From contig CM076996.1 of NCBI GenBank assembly GCA_039090855.1, positions 45,722,469 to 45,786,468 on the forward strand: DNA of 64,000 bases, read 5' to 3'. The stretch is from Macrothele yani (taxonomy: Eukaryota; Arthropoda; Arachnida; Araneae; Macrothelidae). Shown piece by piece: positions 11,495-21,700 of the stretch. Position numbers and translations under genes: made by a program. The notes under the pieces are model-generated. The model made no database searches. It saw only the letters and a list, made by a program, of their open reading frames with translations, and had not been told where the DNA came from. Positions within the stretch are counted from its first letter, which is position 1. Every line of letters begins with the position of its first letter.

Positions 11495-11922
11495 ACAAAT
11501 CGGAAGTCGTTAGACTTTATGACACAGCAGTTACGTGTTTTGTGTGTGTGATTGTGAGGCGTTAGAATAAGGCTGGCCTTGTTTCTCTAAAAGAATAAAA
11601 TTTGTATGAAATGATTAATTTTGTCTTAAGTGTTTTGTAGTACTTTGTATTGTTATAAAACAAGGACAATCATTTTAGTTACAACGTGCGCATTTGGCGT
11701 TACACACAATAAAGTGTAACAGTTTTAGTTTTACCAAAAAAATTTGTATATTCGAAAAGATTTTAATTTTTAAAACGCCCATGAAACCTAGTTAATAATA
11801 TAGAATTTAAAAACATCAGTAATTGAAGGCTAATAGATTTTTGCAAAAGGGTCTCGAAGATTTATTTTTTTTTTGCGGGGCAGGAAGGGGGGCGATTTTT
11901 CTGGTACGCCACTGGCTTGAGC
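11495..11922 (+). repeat. unclassified dispersed repeat, copy A
   Basis: This stretch aligns over most of its length with the reverse complement of 41670-42080. Shared anchors in order are AAGTCGTTAGAC, TCTCTAAAAGAATAAAATTT, TTTTGTAGTACTT, a TTACAC-CAATAAAGTG block, CCTAGTTAATAATAT and GGTACGCCACTGG. The last motif resembles the end of hAT-type MITEs, which often end in CAGTGGCG. I cannot find an opposite terminal repeat, so the class stays open. No coding capacity is seen. Confidence 0.7.
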
Positions 11923-12962
11923 CCACTCTACTTTTCTTTGAGCCTACCCTTTAGATGCCCAAGAAAAAAAATATTTAAGCAGTTAGAACCCATGGTGAGT
12001 GCAACCATCTAAGATTTTCGGGAACTTGGATAAACGTATGAAATTTTTTTGGATTCTCAGCAATTTTGTTATATGAAGTGAATTTTTTGTTAAATTATAC
12101 CACAGGCACCAACCACGGGCATGCTCGGTTTCTTAAGCATGCTCCCTCAGAAATCAGGGCTTACTCAGCATACCCAGATTTCTGCGAGGGCAACCTTAAT
12201 TATCTTTCGGCAACTATTTGTGTATAGTAATTACAACTGGTGGAATAAGATGTTTATATCAGTTACATCAGCCAAAGATTATTAAAAATTAAAATTAACG
12301 TACTCAACACACACTTTTGAAATGCTATGTGTTGAGTACTACTATTTAATACATTCTGTAATACGTTATATCAGTTTATATTTATTGGTTGAATTCAATG
12401 TAACATGTAATAAATGTAATTCAATGTAACATGTTCTGTAATATGTTATATCAGTTATAATTATAGGTTGAATTCAATGTAACAAACAAAGAGTTTTCAA
12501 ACCTACTGGGAAATGAAACAGTCATTAACAAAAAATGGGAAGGAAAACAAGAATGTTTTTTGCTTGTGATATATTAAATTTACTCACAAGCATGAGTATT
12601 GAATCAGAAACAGGCCCTATTTCAAAAGTTTCCTACTGGATAGCAATAAAAAAGTGCAGATGTTTATTTATTTTCTTATTCATTTTAAAGAAACTTAATG
12701 CATAAAAGCCCTTACGTTTCTTCTTTTCTATTCTTTTTTATTTTTATTTTTTTTTTTTGTCGAGTATGCCCTGAGATACAAAACTCTACGTCTATGTGTT
12801 GTACTATTCTGTGAAATGGAGGCAATCATCTGAGAAAATGTCTGGGAAAAGCAATAGAAAGACATCATTTTCGTAATTATAGTTTAAAAAGTTGAGAAAG
12901 ATTTCTCATCTACTTACAAATTAAAATTCACAAACAGTCTTATGACAACAAACATTAAAAAG
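11923..12962. other. no gene; 80-bp tandem duplication at 12355-12490
   Basis: Two diverged copies of an approximately 80-bp unit start at 12355 and 12435, both beginning CTGTAATA and containing GTTATATCAG and GGTTGAATTCAATGTAAC. The remainder is AT-rich with no open frame or recognisable element. Confidence 0.6.
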
Positions 12963-13090
12963 CAGCCAAAGTGGTGCAGTGGTCTAAGCGATGGCTTCTG
13001 ATCATTCGCCCAACGGAGGGATCTGTGTTCGACTCCTGGGGAAGGCATGTTTATTTGTGTTTGTCTTTCTGGGGTTTATTCGCTGAGTTC
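12963..13090 (+). mobile_element. tRNA-derived SINE, 5' part, diverged
   Basis: The segment matches the head of the SINE at 9377-9598: GGTGCAGTGGTCTAAGCGAT, then CTGATCATTCG, then a decayed B box GTTCGACTCC. Similarity fades after about 13090, where the CCCTAAATTAGGG body would be expected. It is an old, 3'-truncated or rearranged copy. Confidence 0.75.
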
Positions 13091-13377
13091 CTTGTTCACC
13101 TATGTACATTGCTGACGTTGAAACACAAAAATGTCTATACTATATATATCTGTCAACCAAGTCAAACATATGCTCAATATATATGTTAATGTATCTGTCA
13201 ACCAAGCCCAATATCGAATAAATAATAAAAACAAACAAAACAAAAACATTAAAAAAAAGAAAAAAAAAGGATAGAAAGGATGTAAGTTAGCTAAGACTGC
13301 GAAGAAATAGCGACTTGTTAAAGGCCACAGAGTTTCGTATCCATGTTCCCAATACTACATACACTGAATAAATACTA

Positions 13378-13466
13378 CATACAGTATGCATCTGTATTTA
13401 TTCAGTGTATATATGTATCTGTATTTATTCAGTGTATATATGTATCTGTATTTATTCAGTGTATAT
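13378..13466. repeat. 27-bp minisatellite, left block
   Basis: Three and a fraction units of a 27-bp repeat built on ATGTATCTGTATTTATTCAG followed by TGTATAT. The array stops abruptly at the 3' end of the RTE element and continues on its other side at 16748-16800, so the LINE lies within the array. Confidence 0.88.
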
Positions 13467-16400
13467 CATCACCATCATCATCATCGTTAACCATTATCAA
13501 TCCACTGCTGTACAAAGGTCTCCCCAAGTTTCATCCACAACGGTCTGTCTTGTGCCAGTCTCCTCCATGTCACTCCCGCATACTTTCGAATTTCATCCAC
13601 CCATCTCCCATGTGGTCTTCTTCTGGGTCTTTTCCTGTCCCTTGGAATCCAATCTAAAATTTCGGCTGTCCATCGATGGTCTGTCCTTCTGGCAGTATGC
13701 CCAGCCCATTGCGATTTCAGGGATTTAACTCTGATCATGATGTCTTCCACTCTTGTCATTTTTCGGATCCACGAGTTCCTCTTCTTATCTCTCCTGGTTA
13801 CACCAAGCATGCACTTCTCCATGCTGTTTTGAGTTGTCTGCAGCCTTTGTATGTCTCTTTTAGTCAAGGTCCACGTCTCTGCACCATACGTAAGCACTGG
13901 AAGGATGCATTGATCAAACACTTTTCTTTTAAGACATAATGGCATATTGCTCTTGAAAATTATGCTGTTTCTTCCAAAAGCTCTCCAGGCAAGTTTTGTA
14001 CGCCGATTAATTTCTTCATCAATGTGGCCCTCACTTGATATCTGCTGTCCAAGATAAACGTACGTGTCTGTTATCTCCAGCTTTTCTCCATCAATCGATA
14101 AATCTTCATTTCTTGTAAAAGCATTGAATATCACTTTTGTCTTCTGAAAGTTCATTTTTAATCCCACTTCTTTACTCTTGTCAGCAAGTTCTTGGATCAT
14201 ACTCTGCAGCGCTGATGGGGTAGTTGCAAAAATGGCTATGTCATCAGCAAAACGAAGGTGGGTTAGATAATCTCCATTAATCTTTATCCCTTTGTTTTCC
14301 CAGTTCAGTGATTGAAAGACATTTTCCAATGTGGTGTTAAAGAGCTTCGGAGATATGGTGTCACATTGTCTCACTCCCCTTCCAATTTTTATGTGTGTTG
14401 TATTTTCAAACAGCCGAATCTTTGCACTTGCATTTTCATAGATGTTATTAATAATATTAATGTATGCATCTTCAATACCGCACGATTTCAGAGCCATTGT
14501 AACTGCTGATGGTTTCACCGAATCAAAGGCTTTTTCATAATCGATAAAAACCATGCACAATGGAAGTTCATATTCCCTCGCTCTTTCAATTAGTTCTCTC
14601 AGTACGTCGATATGATCTATTATGCTGTAGCCACTCCTGAATCCAGCTTGTTCTCTCGGTTGAGACATGTCCAGTGTTACCTTCAAATGGTGTGAAAGAA
14701 CTTTAGTAAAGATTTTATAAACCACTGATAGGAGGCTGATATGTCTGTAGTTCCTGAGATCCTCAATGTCACCTTTTTTATGTAGCAGGACCATTATAGC
14801 GTTGTTCCAATCCTCAGGAATTTTCCCTTCATAAAGGCATCGAGTGAAAATTTGGGCGAGTACTGTTTCGATTTCTCCACTTGCTTCTTGTATGATGTCT
14901 ACAGTAATTCCATCTTCTCCTGGAGCTTTTCCCCGCTTCATGTTCTTGATTGCATGTGCAACTTCTGCTGGGAGGACTGGAAGAACTCTGGTACTGGTAT
15001 CTTCCATAATGTCTGGAGTACATGCATCATCCCTTTCATATAATTTGGAGTAGAAATCTTTCACTCTTGTCAAAATTTCGCCTCTCTTTCTTGTTACAGA
15101 ACCATCTTCTTTTCTCAGTGCCATAATCTGTTTTCTTCCCGTACTGAGATGTCCCTTTGCTATCTTTAGGCTTTGGTTGTTTTCAATTGCTTTCCTTACT
15201 AGTTCAAAGTTGAATTTCCTTACGTCTTCAGTGATACTTTTTCGTACTGTCTTGCATAGCTCTATGTATTCCACTTTGGATTGCTTTCCTTACTAGTTCA
15301 AAGTTGAATTTCCTTACGTCTTCAGTGATACTTTTTCGTACTGTCTTGCATAGATCTATGTATTCCACTTTGGAAGTACCATCTTCTTTAGTTGTCCTCA
15401 TCTCTCTTCTTTTTTGCATCAACATTTGTGTTTTTCCTGATAATTTGTTCACATGCAACTTGTTCTTAGACCCAGCTGATTTTGTTGCTGTTTCCATAAG
15501 AGCTTTGGTTACTTTTATGTTAACTTCAGAAATATCCACTTCTTCCGATGTTAGGCCTTCTAAAGCAGAGAATCTGTTCTTCAGTTCCAACTTGAAGGTA
15601 TTATGGTGTTTTTCAAGATTGGTTATGTCAATACATTTTGTTTGTCTTATGAGCTTGCCACGTTCGAGTTTAGTGGTGAGGTGCATCTTACATCTCACCA
15701 ATCTATGGTCACTACCTGTGTTGAACTTGTTTAGCACACTGCAGTCTTCTATGACGAATTTTTTGTTACACATAATAAAATCAATTTCACTTGTCGTCCC
15801 ATTTGGATGTCTCCATGTCCATTTCCTGTGCGGCTTTTTCTTGAAAAAGGAGTTCATGATGAAAAACCCTTCTGCCTCTGCAAACTCTACGAGAGTATTT
15901 CCACGCTGGTTTCTGTTGCCGTGACCGAATTTACCTACTTAAGCTTCATTCTGTTGCCGTTGCCCTATTTTTGCATTGAAATCTCCCTAAATTATCTTCA
16001 AGTGCTGCCTACCTTTATTATTTAGATGACGAATTTCCTCATAAAATTCTTCAATTTCTTCTTCAGGATGACTTGTGGTGGGTGCATAAGTTTGAATAAT
16101 CTGAGCCTGGTATCTTCTCGAGAGTTGGATAACGAGTCGTGCAGCTCTGTCAGAGGAACTTTCAACTTCTGCAACTTTATCCTTCAGTTTCTTGTTTATT
16201 ATAAATCCAACATCACTAGTTCTGCCAGTATCTGTCCCACGATAGTAGAAGAGATGTCCACTTTTCAGTTCAATGAGATCTCCTTTTCTCCTTACCTCAC
16301 TTAGCCCGACGATGTCCCACTTAATCCTTTGTAGTTCCTCTTCCAATTCAAGAAGCCTTGAATCAGAAGATAGGGAGCGTCCATTATACGTAGCCAAGGT

Positions 16401-16747
16401 CAGCATCAGATGGCAGCCTAGTCCGGTCCTCCGGGGATTCTTAGCACCCTCTGCCTTCATGTCGCACTGGCCGGTGCCTTGGCCAGGTACATTCCAGCTA
16501 CCGGAGACTGAGGGCCAAGATTTAAGTTGTTGAGTCATTTTGGAAGGGTTTGGCCATAACTCAACACGCTGGCCAAGCGGGTTGGTGAGTGTGGGATAGA
16601 ATTTCCTCTAATCCCGATGGTATAGTTATACCGCTATTGGCGGTCGTCAGAGCCCCTTTAGTGGGAACAGGATGCACCACGAGAAGGCGGGGTTGACATT
16701 TGTCCAGGAGAGGCTGTGATGTTACGCATCACCTGACCTTACATCCC
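13467..16747 (-). mobile_element. RTE-clade LINE, near full length (RTE-1)
   Basis: The element has the RTE architecture: a short 5' leader, one ORF with an apurinic-like endonuclease then a reverse transcriptase, a very short 3' UTR and a trinucleotide tail (CAT/ATG repeats at 13467-13485) instead of poly(A). TCAGTGTATAT at 13456-13466 and 16748-16758 would be the target-site duplication, although the same bases belong to the 27-bp repeat. The 5' end is close to that of the copy at 35322, with shared sequence starting AGGTCAGGTGATGCG. Confidence 0.9.
13487..16538 (-). pseudogene. RTE endonuclease-reverse transcriptase, broken
   Basis: The endonuclease starts at ATG 16538 and shows ATYNGRS, LSEVRRK and YAPT; TAG at 15987-15989 stops it just before GDFNAKIG, and a second, private TAA lies at 15940-15942. 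The frame continues through the SDHRLV motif. A 94-bp tandem duplication (15189-15282 repeated at 15283-15376) shifts the frame within the linker. The RT (13487-15274) is otherwise one long frame, with KAPGEDG, AGFRSGYS, FIDYEKAFDSV (motif A), FADD (motif C) and the RTE C-terminus ending QWIDNG. RQCDTISP replaces the expected RQGDTISP. The endonuclease cuts the target and the RT copies the RNA onto it; this copy could make neither domain in full as one chain. Confidence 0.92.
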
Positions 16748-16800
16748 TCAGTGTATATATATATATCTGTATTTATTCAGTATGTATCTGTATGTATCTG
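16748..16800. repeat. 27-bp minisatellite, right block
   Basis: TCAGTGTATATATATATATC, then TGTATTTATTCAG and two short TGTATCTG units. It is the interrupted continuation of the array at 13378-13466. Confidence 0.8.
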
Positions 16801-17100
16801 AAAACATTTTTTCCTGGTGTTAAATCTGGTCAACATTTTTTTCCTGGTGTTAATTTCTTGGTCATCATGAGGTTCATGTTAAATCTGTATGAAACGGAAT
16901 TTTGGGGCAAAATTTCTTCCAAGCACTTCAAGATATTTTGCTCCCCATACAATACTTTGTCCCCCTAATAGGACCTCAACTCTGAACTTCTAGCGTCACC
17001 TGTGCAAGAGGCTGACATCTAGGGTAAAAAAAAGAAAAGAAAACCTCCCTAATGAAACTGCCACCTGATGTTGAGCAAATGTGTAGGAAATATCTTATAG

Positions 17101-17282
17101 TTTAACGCCCACCGTGAGCAACTAAATGGGTTATAAGCAGTCGGCCGTCCCTAATTTAGGGCCACTGGCTCCAGGACAGGAAGAGAGGCAGTGCCGTATG
17201 ACAAGCACACCATACACACCTCACCTGTGATTCGAACCAGGACGCGATCCAACGCTTCATACCACTCGGCCACCTTTACGTC
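17101..17282 (-). mobile_element. tRNA-derived SINE copy
   Basis: On the minus strand this has the SINE body in the usual order: a GGTGGCCGAGTGGTATGAAG head, a B-box-like TGGTTCGAATCAC, then the GGCACTGC block, CCCTAAATTAGGGAC and the ending GTGGGCGTTAAAC. It is moderately diverged from the copy at 9377-9598. No clear target duplication is visible. Confidence 0.82.
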
Positions 17283-18231
17283 GTGGAAGACATTAAAAAT
17301 AAATATTTAAGTAAAAAAATGGCCTATTGATTATTTTTGAAAACAAAGTTAACTTAGAAACTGAACCGTAATTTTAGATAAATATACTTGAGCACTGTGT
17401 TTTATTGTGGTGCGTCAAACGGGATGAACAAAATTTTTTAATGATTGTGTATCGGAAACCAGGAAAGAATGTGACACCTGAGTAAAGAAAAACCGAAAAG
17501 AAACCTCATTGTTGCAGCTTCATATGAAACCCCCGGTGTCAGGAAAATGTGCCAGAAAAAAGCCTACACTTTTTTTTTCTTTCTAAACTGAAAAATATTG
17601 CAATTTACAGTTGAATGTTTAAGTAATAGTTTATTGATAGTTTTACGGAAACCTGGGACTAAATTTATAAAATAAAGATACTTGGAAAGTAGTACTGGAT
17701 TACAACTTCAGCCGTTTGAATCTTCAAGAAAACTGAATCCTCTCCCTCCAGCCCAAATACAGTAAAAGCTCGGTTATATGTTTCTTTAGGGGATAGCCTT
17801 AAAAAACGAATAAATGTAAAAAATGCATAAACGAAATTTCAAAATGTTAAATACTATTGTAAGCTTTATGCAGGGCCGGCTGGACCATGGGGGCAACCGG
17901 GACGTTCGCCCCGGGCCCCGCGCCTTCGAGGAGCCCCGCAGTTCAGAAAACAAAATAATTTTCGGTAAAAAAATTTTAACTACATTTTTTTTTGTAACTT
18001 TTGGGGTGCAAGGCCCTTAAAAATATATTTTTGAACATTTTTCTTTGTTTCCAATCTCCCCATTTTTGAATACGTTATCACCCCTGTTCGTCGTATGGAC
18101 ACTGAGATTTGCAGGTTCGAAATGATTTTTGTAACCACCTTAATCTTTTCCGCATTCATGAAATAGCAAATTAAAGTTCATCGGGCGAGATCCAACGTGA
18201 AAATCCTCCAAATACGTGGCGTCAGTAAATA
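17283..18231. other. no gene; possible transposon end near 17871
   Basis: AT-rich sequence without coding potential. GCAGGGCCGGCTGG at 17871, followed by a C/G-rich stretch with GGGCCCCGCGCC, looks like the tip of a DNA transposon, but I found no inverse partner nearby. Confidence 0.5.
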
Positions 18232-18436
18232 ATCGCTCATTCCACGTTCCAGAAACACATAGCTACCGAAAAATTGTTATTCGGTCACCGCCGGGAATTG
18301 AACCACGGATCTCTCGATGTGGTGTAAGGCTAACGCGCTCGGCTAGATATCGAGAGATCCGTGGATTCAATTCCCGGCGGTGACCGAATAACAATTTTTC
18401 GGTTGCTATGTGTTTCTGGAACGTGGAAAGAGCGAT
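18232..18436. repeat. near-perfect 87-88-bp inverted repeat with tRNA-like core
   Basis: Arms 18232-18318 and 18349-18436 are about 95% identical in inverse orientation and are separated by only 30 bases. Each arm contains TTCAATTCCCGGCGGTGACC, which fits a tRNA B box, and the minus-strand spacer reads TAGCCGAGCGCGTTAGCC, like a tRNA A box. The simplest reading is a tRNA-derived SINE with an inverted duplicate of its own 3' part. A transcript would fold into a long hairpin. Confidence 0.85.
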
Positions 18437-18833
18437 GTATTTGTTTATTAAATTTCATCATTTTGTTGTCCCGTACTTTTATATATCCAACAATTTGTGT
18501 GAAAACTTGACACTTAAATTTAAAGAAATAAAAAGAACAATATCCAAGTTACTTTCGGAATACACATGGAAGCCACTTTTCCAACATTAAAAGAATTAAA
18601 AAAAAAAGAAGGGAAGAAAGAACACAACGACACTGTCTCGATTCTCTTAAAGTTGTAACATACCAGGTTACGTATGAAAGAATCGTGTATTTGTGATAAT
18701 CTGAAATTCAGATTTTAACATATAATCACGAAAAACGTATAAATTAATTGCGTGTAACCGAATTAAAAAAGCGTTAGAACTAAATCACAATTACGTATAA
18801 AAGTGAAAAATGTATAACCGAGGTTCCACTGTA
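18437..18833. other. no gene seen
   Basis: AT-rich spacer between the hairpin and the Tc1 element; a short frame at 18408-18590 has no recognisable motif. Confidence 0.6.
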
Positions 18834-20374
18834 CACTGCTGGACAATTGCTAAGGACGGATCATAAACGGCTATATAGCGCATAAAAAGTAAGTGTGGTT
18901 AGATGCCAAGTGAAATAAAATAATGTCAGAATGCCAGGACATTACAAGAAAGACAATTTATTGTGCTCTGAAATCCAGAAGGCTTTGGAACGTGTTCAAG
19001 GAACAAACAGGCCATTTTGTGCAGAATACGTAAACGTGAATAAAATGCAATTACCGTCCGTAGGCGTTCCGGCGTAAGATGCCAATACGGGATTAGGCCA
19101 CCATGGAGGGCGATGCAAGATTCCACACGTCGTGTCATGTTTTGCACAACATTATCAAGCAGCTGTTTGGGTAATTTATCCCATTCCTCTGTCAGTGCAC
19201 GGATGAGGGTGTCCTTGTTTATTGGAGGGCATTGGCGACCCGCAAGACTCCTCCCCAAAGCATCCCACACATTTTCAATGGGATTAAGATCTGGAGAACG
19301 TGCTGGCCATACGAGGCGTTGAATATCCTCGCTCTCAAGACACTCCTGGACAGCGACTGTTCGATGACATGTTACGTTGTCGTCCATGAAAATGAATCTA
19401 TCACCGACAGCACCACGGAACATGCGAACATGCGGTAGCAGAACATCATTAATGTATTGTTGGCCAGTCATAGTCCCAGTTGGAAACACATAGAGGGACG
19501 TACGGCCATTGATCATGATGCCAGCCCATACCATGACACTACATGTCGGATATCGGTCCCCTTCCTTTATGTTGGCTGTACAATATGCAGTACCACTATC
19601 ACGCCAGATCAGTTGTCGTCGACAATCAGACGATAGACTGTATCTTCTCTCATCTGAGAAGAGGACAGCAGACCAGTCGTTATCAGTCCAATTGCGATGT
19701 TGATGGCACCATTGCAAACGGGCGGTACGGTGACGTCTGGACAATGGGATGCACACAATAGGACGGCGGGCGCATAGTCGTCCTTCATGCAAACGTCTGG
19801 AGACAGTATTTCGGGATATCCGCTTGCCACTAGCAGCCATAAACTGATTTGCTACCTCACTAGCTGTGCTGTGCCGGTGTCTTTTTGTTGATAGCACTAT
19901 GTACCGATCTTCTGCAGGTGTCGTACTGCGAACACGACCTCCCTCGTGACGTTTGCTACACTCTCCATTTGTTTGAAATGATTTCCAAAGCCTTGAAACA
20001 ACACTGTGGCTGACGTTGAACTCCCTGGCAACATCTGTTATTTTTCGCCCTTCTTCAATCTTGCCAATAATACGGCTACGAGTGAAATCATCAAGGTGAT
20101 GTCCGGAAGATATACTGAAAATTGCAAGTTCGTCAATTGATTCTTTCCCTTTCAACTTTGCGTTTGAATAACAACGGTCAATACGGGTGAAATCCTTTAT
20201 ATCTGTTATCAGCGCTAGGACGTCACGAACAAACGTCGGCAATCCAAAATTTGCATACGCACAACACGTCTTACTGTATCCCGCACTTATGCTAATTTCT
20301 ACATTTTCCTGCCTTCCATTTTATGGTTGCTATCGTTGCTATTGCCATCCGTCCTTAGCAATTGTCCGGCAGTG
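18834..20374 (-). mobile_element. Tc1 element with intact ends (Tc1-A)
   Basis: Terminal inverted repeats begin CACTGCTGGACAATTGCTAA on the left and CACTGCCGGACAATTGCTAA on the right (in inverse), and TA flanks both ends (18832-18833, 20375-20376). The 1541-bp length and DD34E transposase are typical of Tc1. The near-identical ends and open transposase frame suggest a fairly recent insertion. Confidence 0.93.
18926..20242 (-). CDS. Tc1 DD34E transposase, open frame without ATG
   Basis: The frame is open for 438 codons. It starts in conserved sequence at HLDDFTRSRIIGKIEEGRKI, the first helix-turn-helix, continues through a second DNA-binding domain (SGKRISRNTVSRRL), and carries the catalytic triad in VLFSDERRYSL, FMDDNVTCHRT and PDLNPIENVW. 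There are 34 residues between the second Asp and the Glu. No in-frame ATG precedes the conserved start; the open frame upstream begins with TTG, and the next Met is deep inside the protein (MAASGK). Where its relative at 24748-25788 has ATG (MANRQ), this copy has none. It also has a 3' extension past the usual end GGLIPY. The core looks intact, but translation of a full protein is doubtful. Confidence 0.85.
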   Translation of the reverse strand: MPTFVRDVLALITDIKDFTRIDRCYSNAKLKGKESIDELAIFSISSGHHLDDFTRSRIIGKIEEGRKITDVAREFNVSHSVVSRLWKSFQTNGECSKRHEGGRVRSTTPAEDRYIVLSTKRHRHSTASEVANQFMAASGKRISRNTVSRRLHEGRLCARRPIVCIPLSRRHRTARLQWCHQHRNWTDNDWSAVLFSDERRYSLSSDCRRQLIWRDSGTAYCTANIKEGDRYPTCSVMVWAGIMINGRTSLYVFPTGTMTGQQYINDVLLPHVRMFRGAVGDRFIFMDDNVTCHRTVAVQECLESEDIQRLVWPARSPDLNPIENVWDALGRSLAGRQCPPINKDTLIRALTEEWDKLPKQLLDNVVQNMTRRVESCIALHGGLIPYWHLTPERLRTVIAFYSRLRILHKMACLFLEHVPKPSGFQSTINCLSCNVLAF

Positions 20375-20894
20375 TATTAACATCTCCTGCTTAATCCTGG
20401 AAAAATCCATGTACGAAACATTCTTCTACACATGGAACTTTGATCACGAAAAACAGTTAAGTCCGAACACAAGGTAGTACACTGGCATGCAAAAATTAAG
20501 GACGAGACAGTTTTTCGAATGTAACGACGTGCAGAAGTCCTCCACATCGACTCAAATCATACCATAAGATCCCCAAGATGTAAGAATATGGGACAAGTGA
20601 GCAAAACCGTCCAAACAAGGAATCCAAAGGATACAAAGTGCACTTTATTGAAAAGGTAGCTTCGAGCACAACTAGACAGAAGACAGAAACGTCCATGTGA
20701 CAGGCGGCTGAGCAGCATGAAATGACCGATCCGGCCGGAGGAGCAGCTCCTTCTAGGAGAAGGAGCAGGGGCGTGGCTTGCGGCAGGAGAATGTGGGGGC
20801 GTGGCAGGTAGTGCTAGTGTGTTGGGTCGATGCTGATATGCTGCCCCCATGAAATGTGTGTTGGGTCGATGCTGATATGCTGCCCCCATGAAAG

Positions 20895-21415
20895 CACCGT
20901 TAGGTGCTTCTTGAAACTTTCGATGGAACTTTGAAGGATGGCAACGACCGAGTTGGGAAAGGGGATGGATATAGAGTCTACTCGATGCTTATGTGCTGCC
21001 CCTTGCGGAGCTTTTTGGAACTTTCGATGGATCATTGAGAGATGACAACGACCGAGTGGGGGTAGACATAGTGGGATGTCAGCTCGATGTGCTGCTCCCT
21101 AGCGGTGCTTTTTGGAACTTTCGATGGATGTTTGAAGGATGGCAACTACCGAGTGGGGGAAAGGGGATGTCAACTCGATGTGCTGCCCCTAGCGGTGCTT
21201 CTTGGAACTTTCGATGGATTTCTGAGGGATGGCAACGACCGAGTGGGGGAAAGAGGATGTCAACTCGATGTGCTGCCCTAGCGGTGCTTTTTGGAACTTC
21301 CGATGGATCTTTAAGGGATAGCAACGACCGAGTGGGGGAAACGGGATGTCAACTCAATGTGCTGTCCCCTAGTGGTGCTTTTTGGAACTTTATTATTTTC
21401 TTGGGAGATTACTGA
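20895..21415 (+). repeat. ~90-bp tandem repeats in the left foldback arm
   Basis: Six units, each containing GGAACTTTCGATGGAT, then GGCAACGACCGAGTGGGGG, then GTCAACTCGATGTGCTGCC. GGAACTT recurs at 21017, 21114, 21204, 21293 and 21384, giving spacings of 97, 90, 89 and 91 bp. A further decayed unit lies at about 21740-21860. The short open frames here merely read the repeat in different frames. Confidence 0.92.
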
Positions 21416-21700
21416 ACTTTTTTTTTTAAATATGTTTTTTTTTACTCGTAGTTTTTTTCGTGTCCTATTTATTCTCTTTAATTTATTTTATAAAACTTAT
21501 ATTTTTTAGAAATTCCTTGAAGTGTTAGGAATTTTTATAGACGTTCCAATATTGTTTTTACTCATAATTTTTTCGTATCCTATTTATTCTCTATAATTTA
21601 TTTTAAAAACTTATATTTTTATTTTTGTTTTTTTTATTTTCTTGGGAGATTTATTGGACTTTGACAAATTTTGGAGAAAGTGAAGCAGAAATGTGAATTC

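Noticed and set aside
12120..12180. Short palindromic words (CCCTCAGAAATC / GATTTCTGCGAGGG) as a hairpin RNA
   Set aside because: Arms are only about 14 bp with mismatches, and there is no other support.
15304..15924. 206-codon plus-strand frame, also 36137-36790 minus
   Set aside because: Both are antisense shadows of the RTE coding region and recur because the RTE copies are similar.
17871..18020. CAGGGCCGGC start as a complete MITE
   Set aside because: No inverse partner or flanking duplication found within 1 kb.
20993..21415. 140-codon frame and its inverse relatives at 24012-24575
   Set aside because: They read the ~90-bp foldback repeat in various frames; the translations simply repeat the DNA unit.
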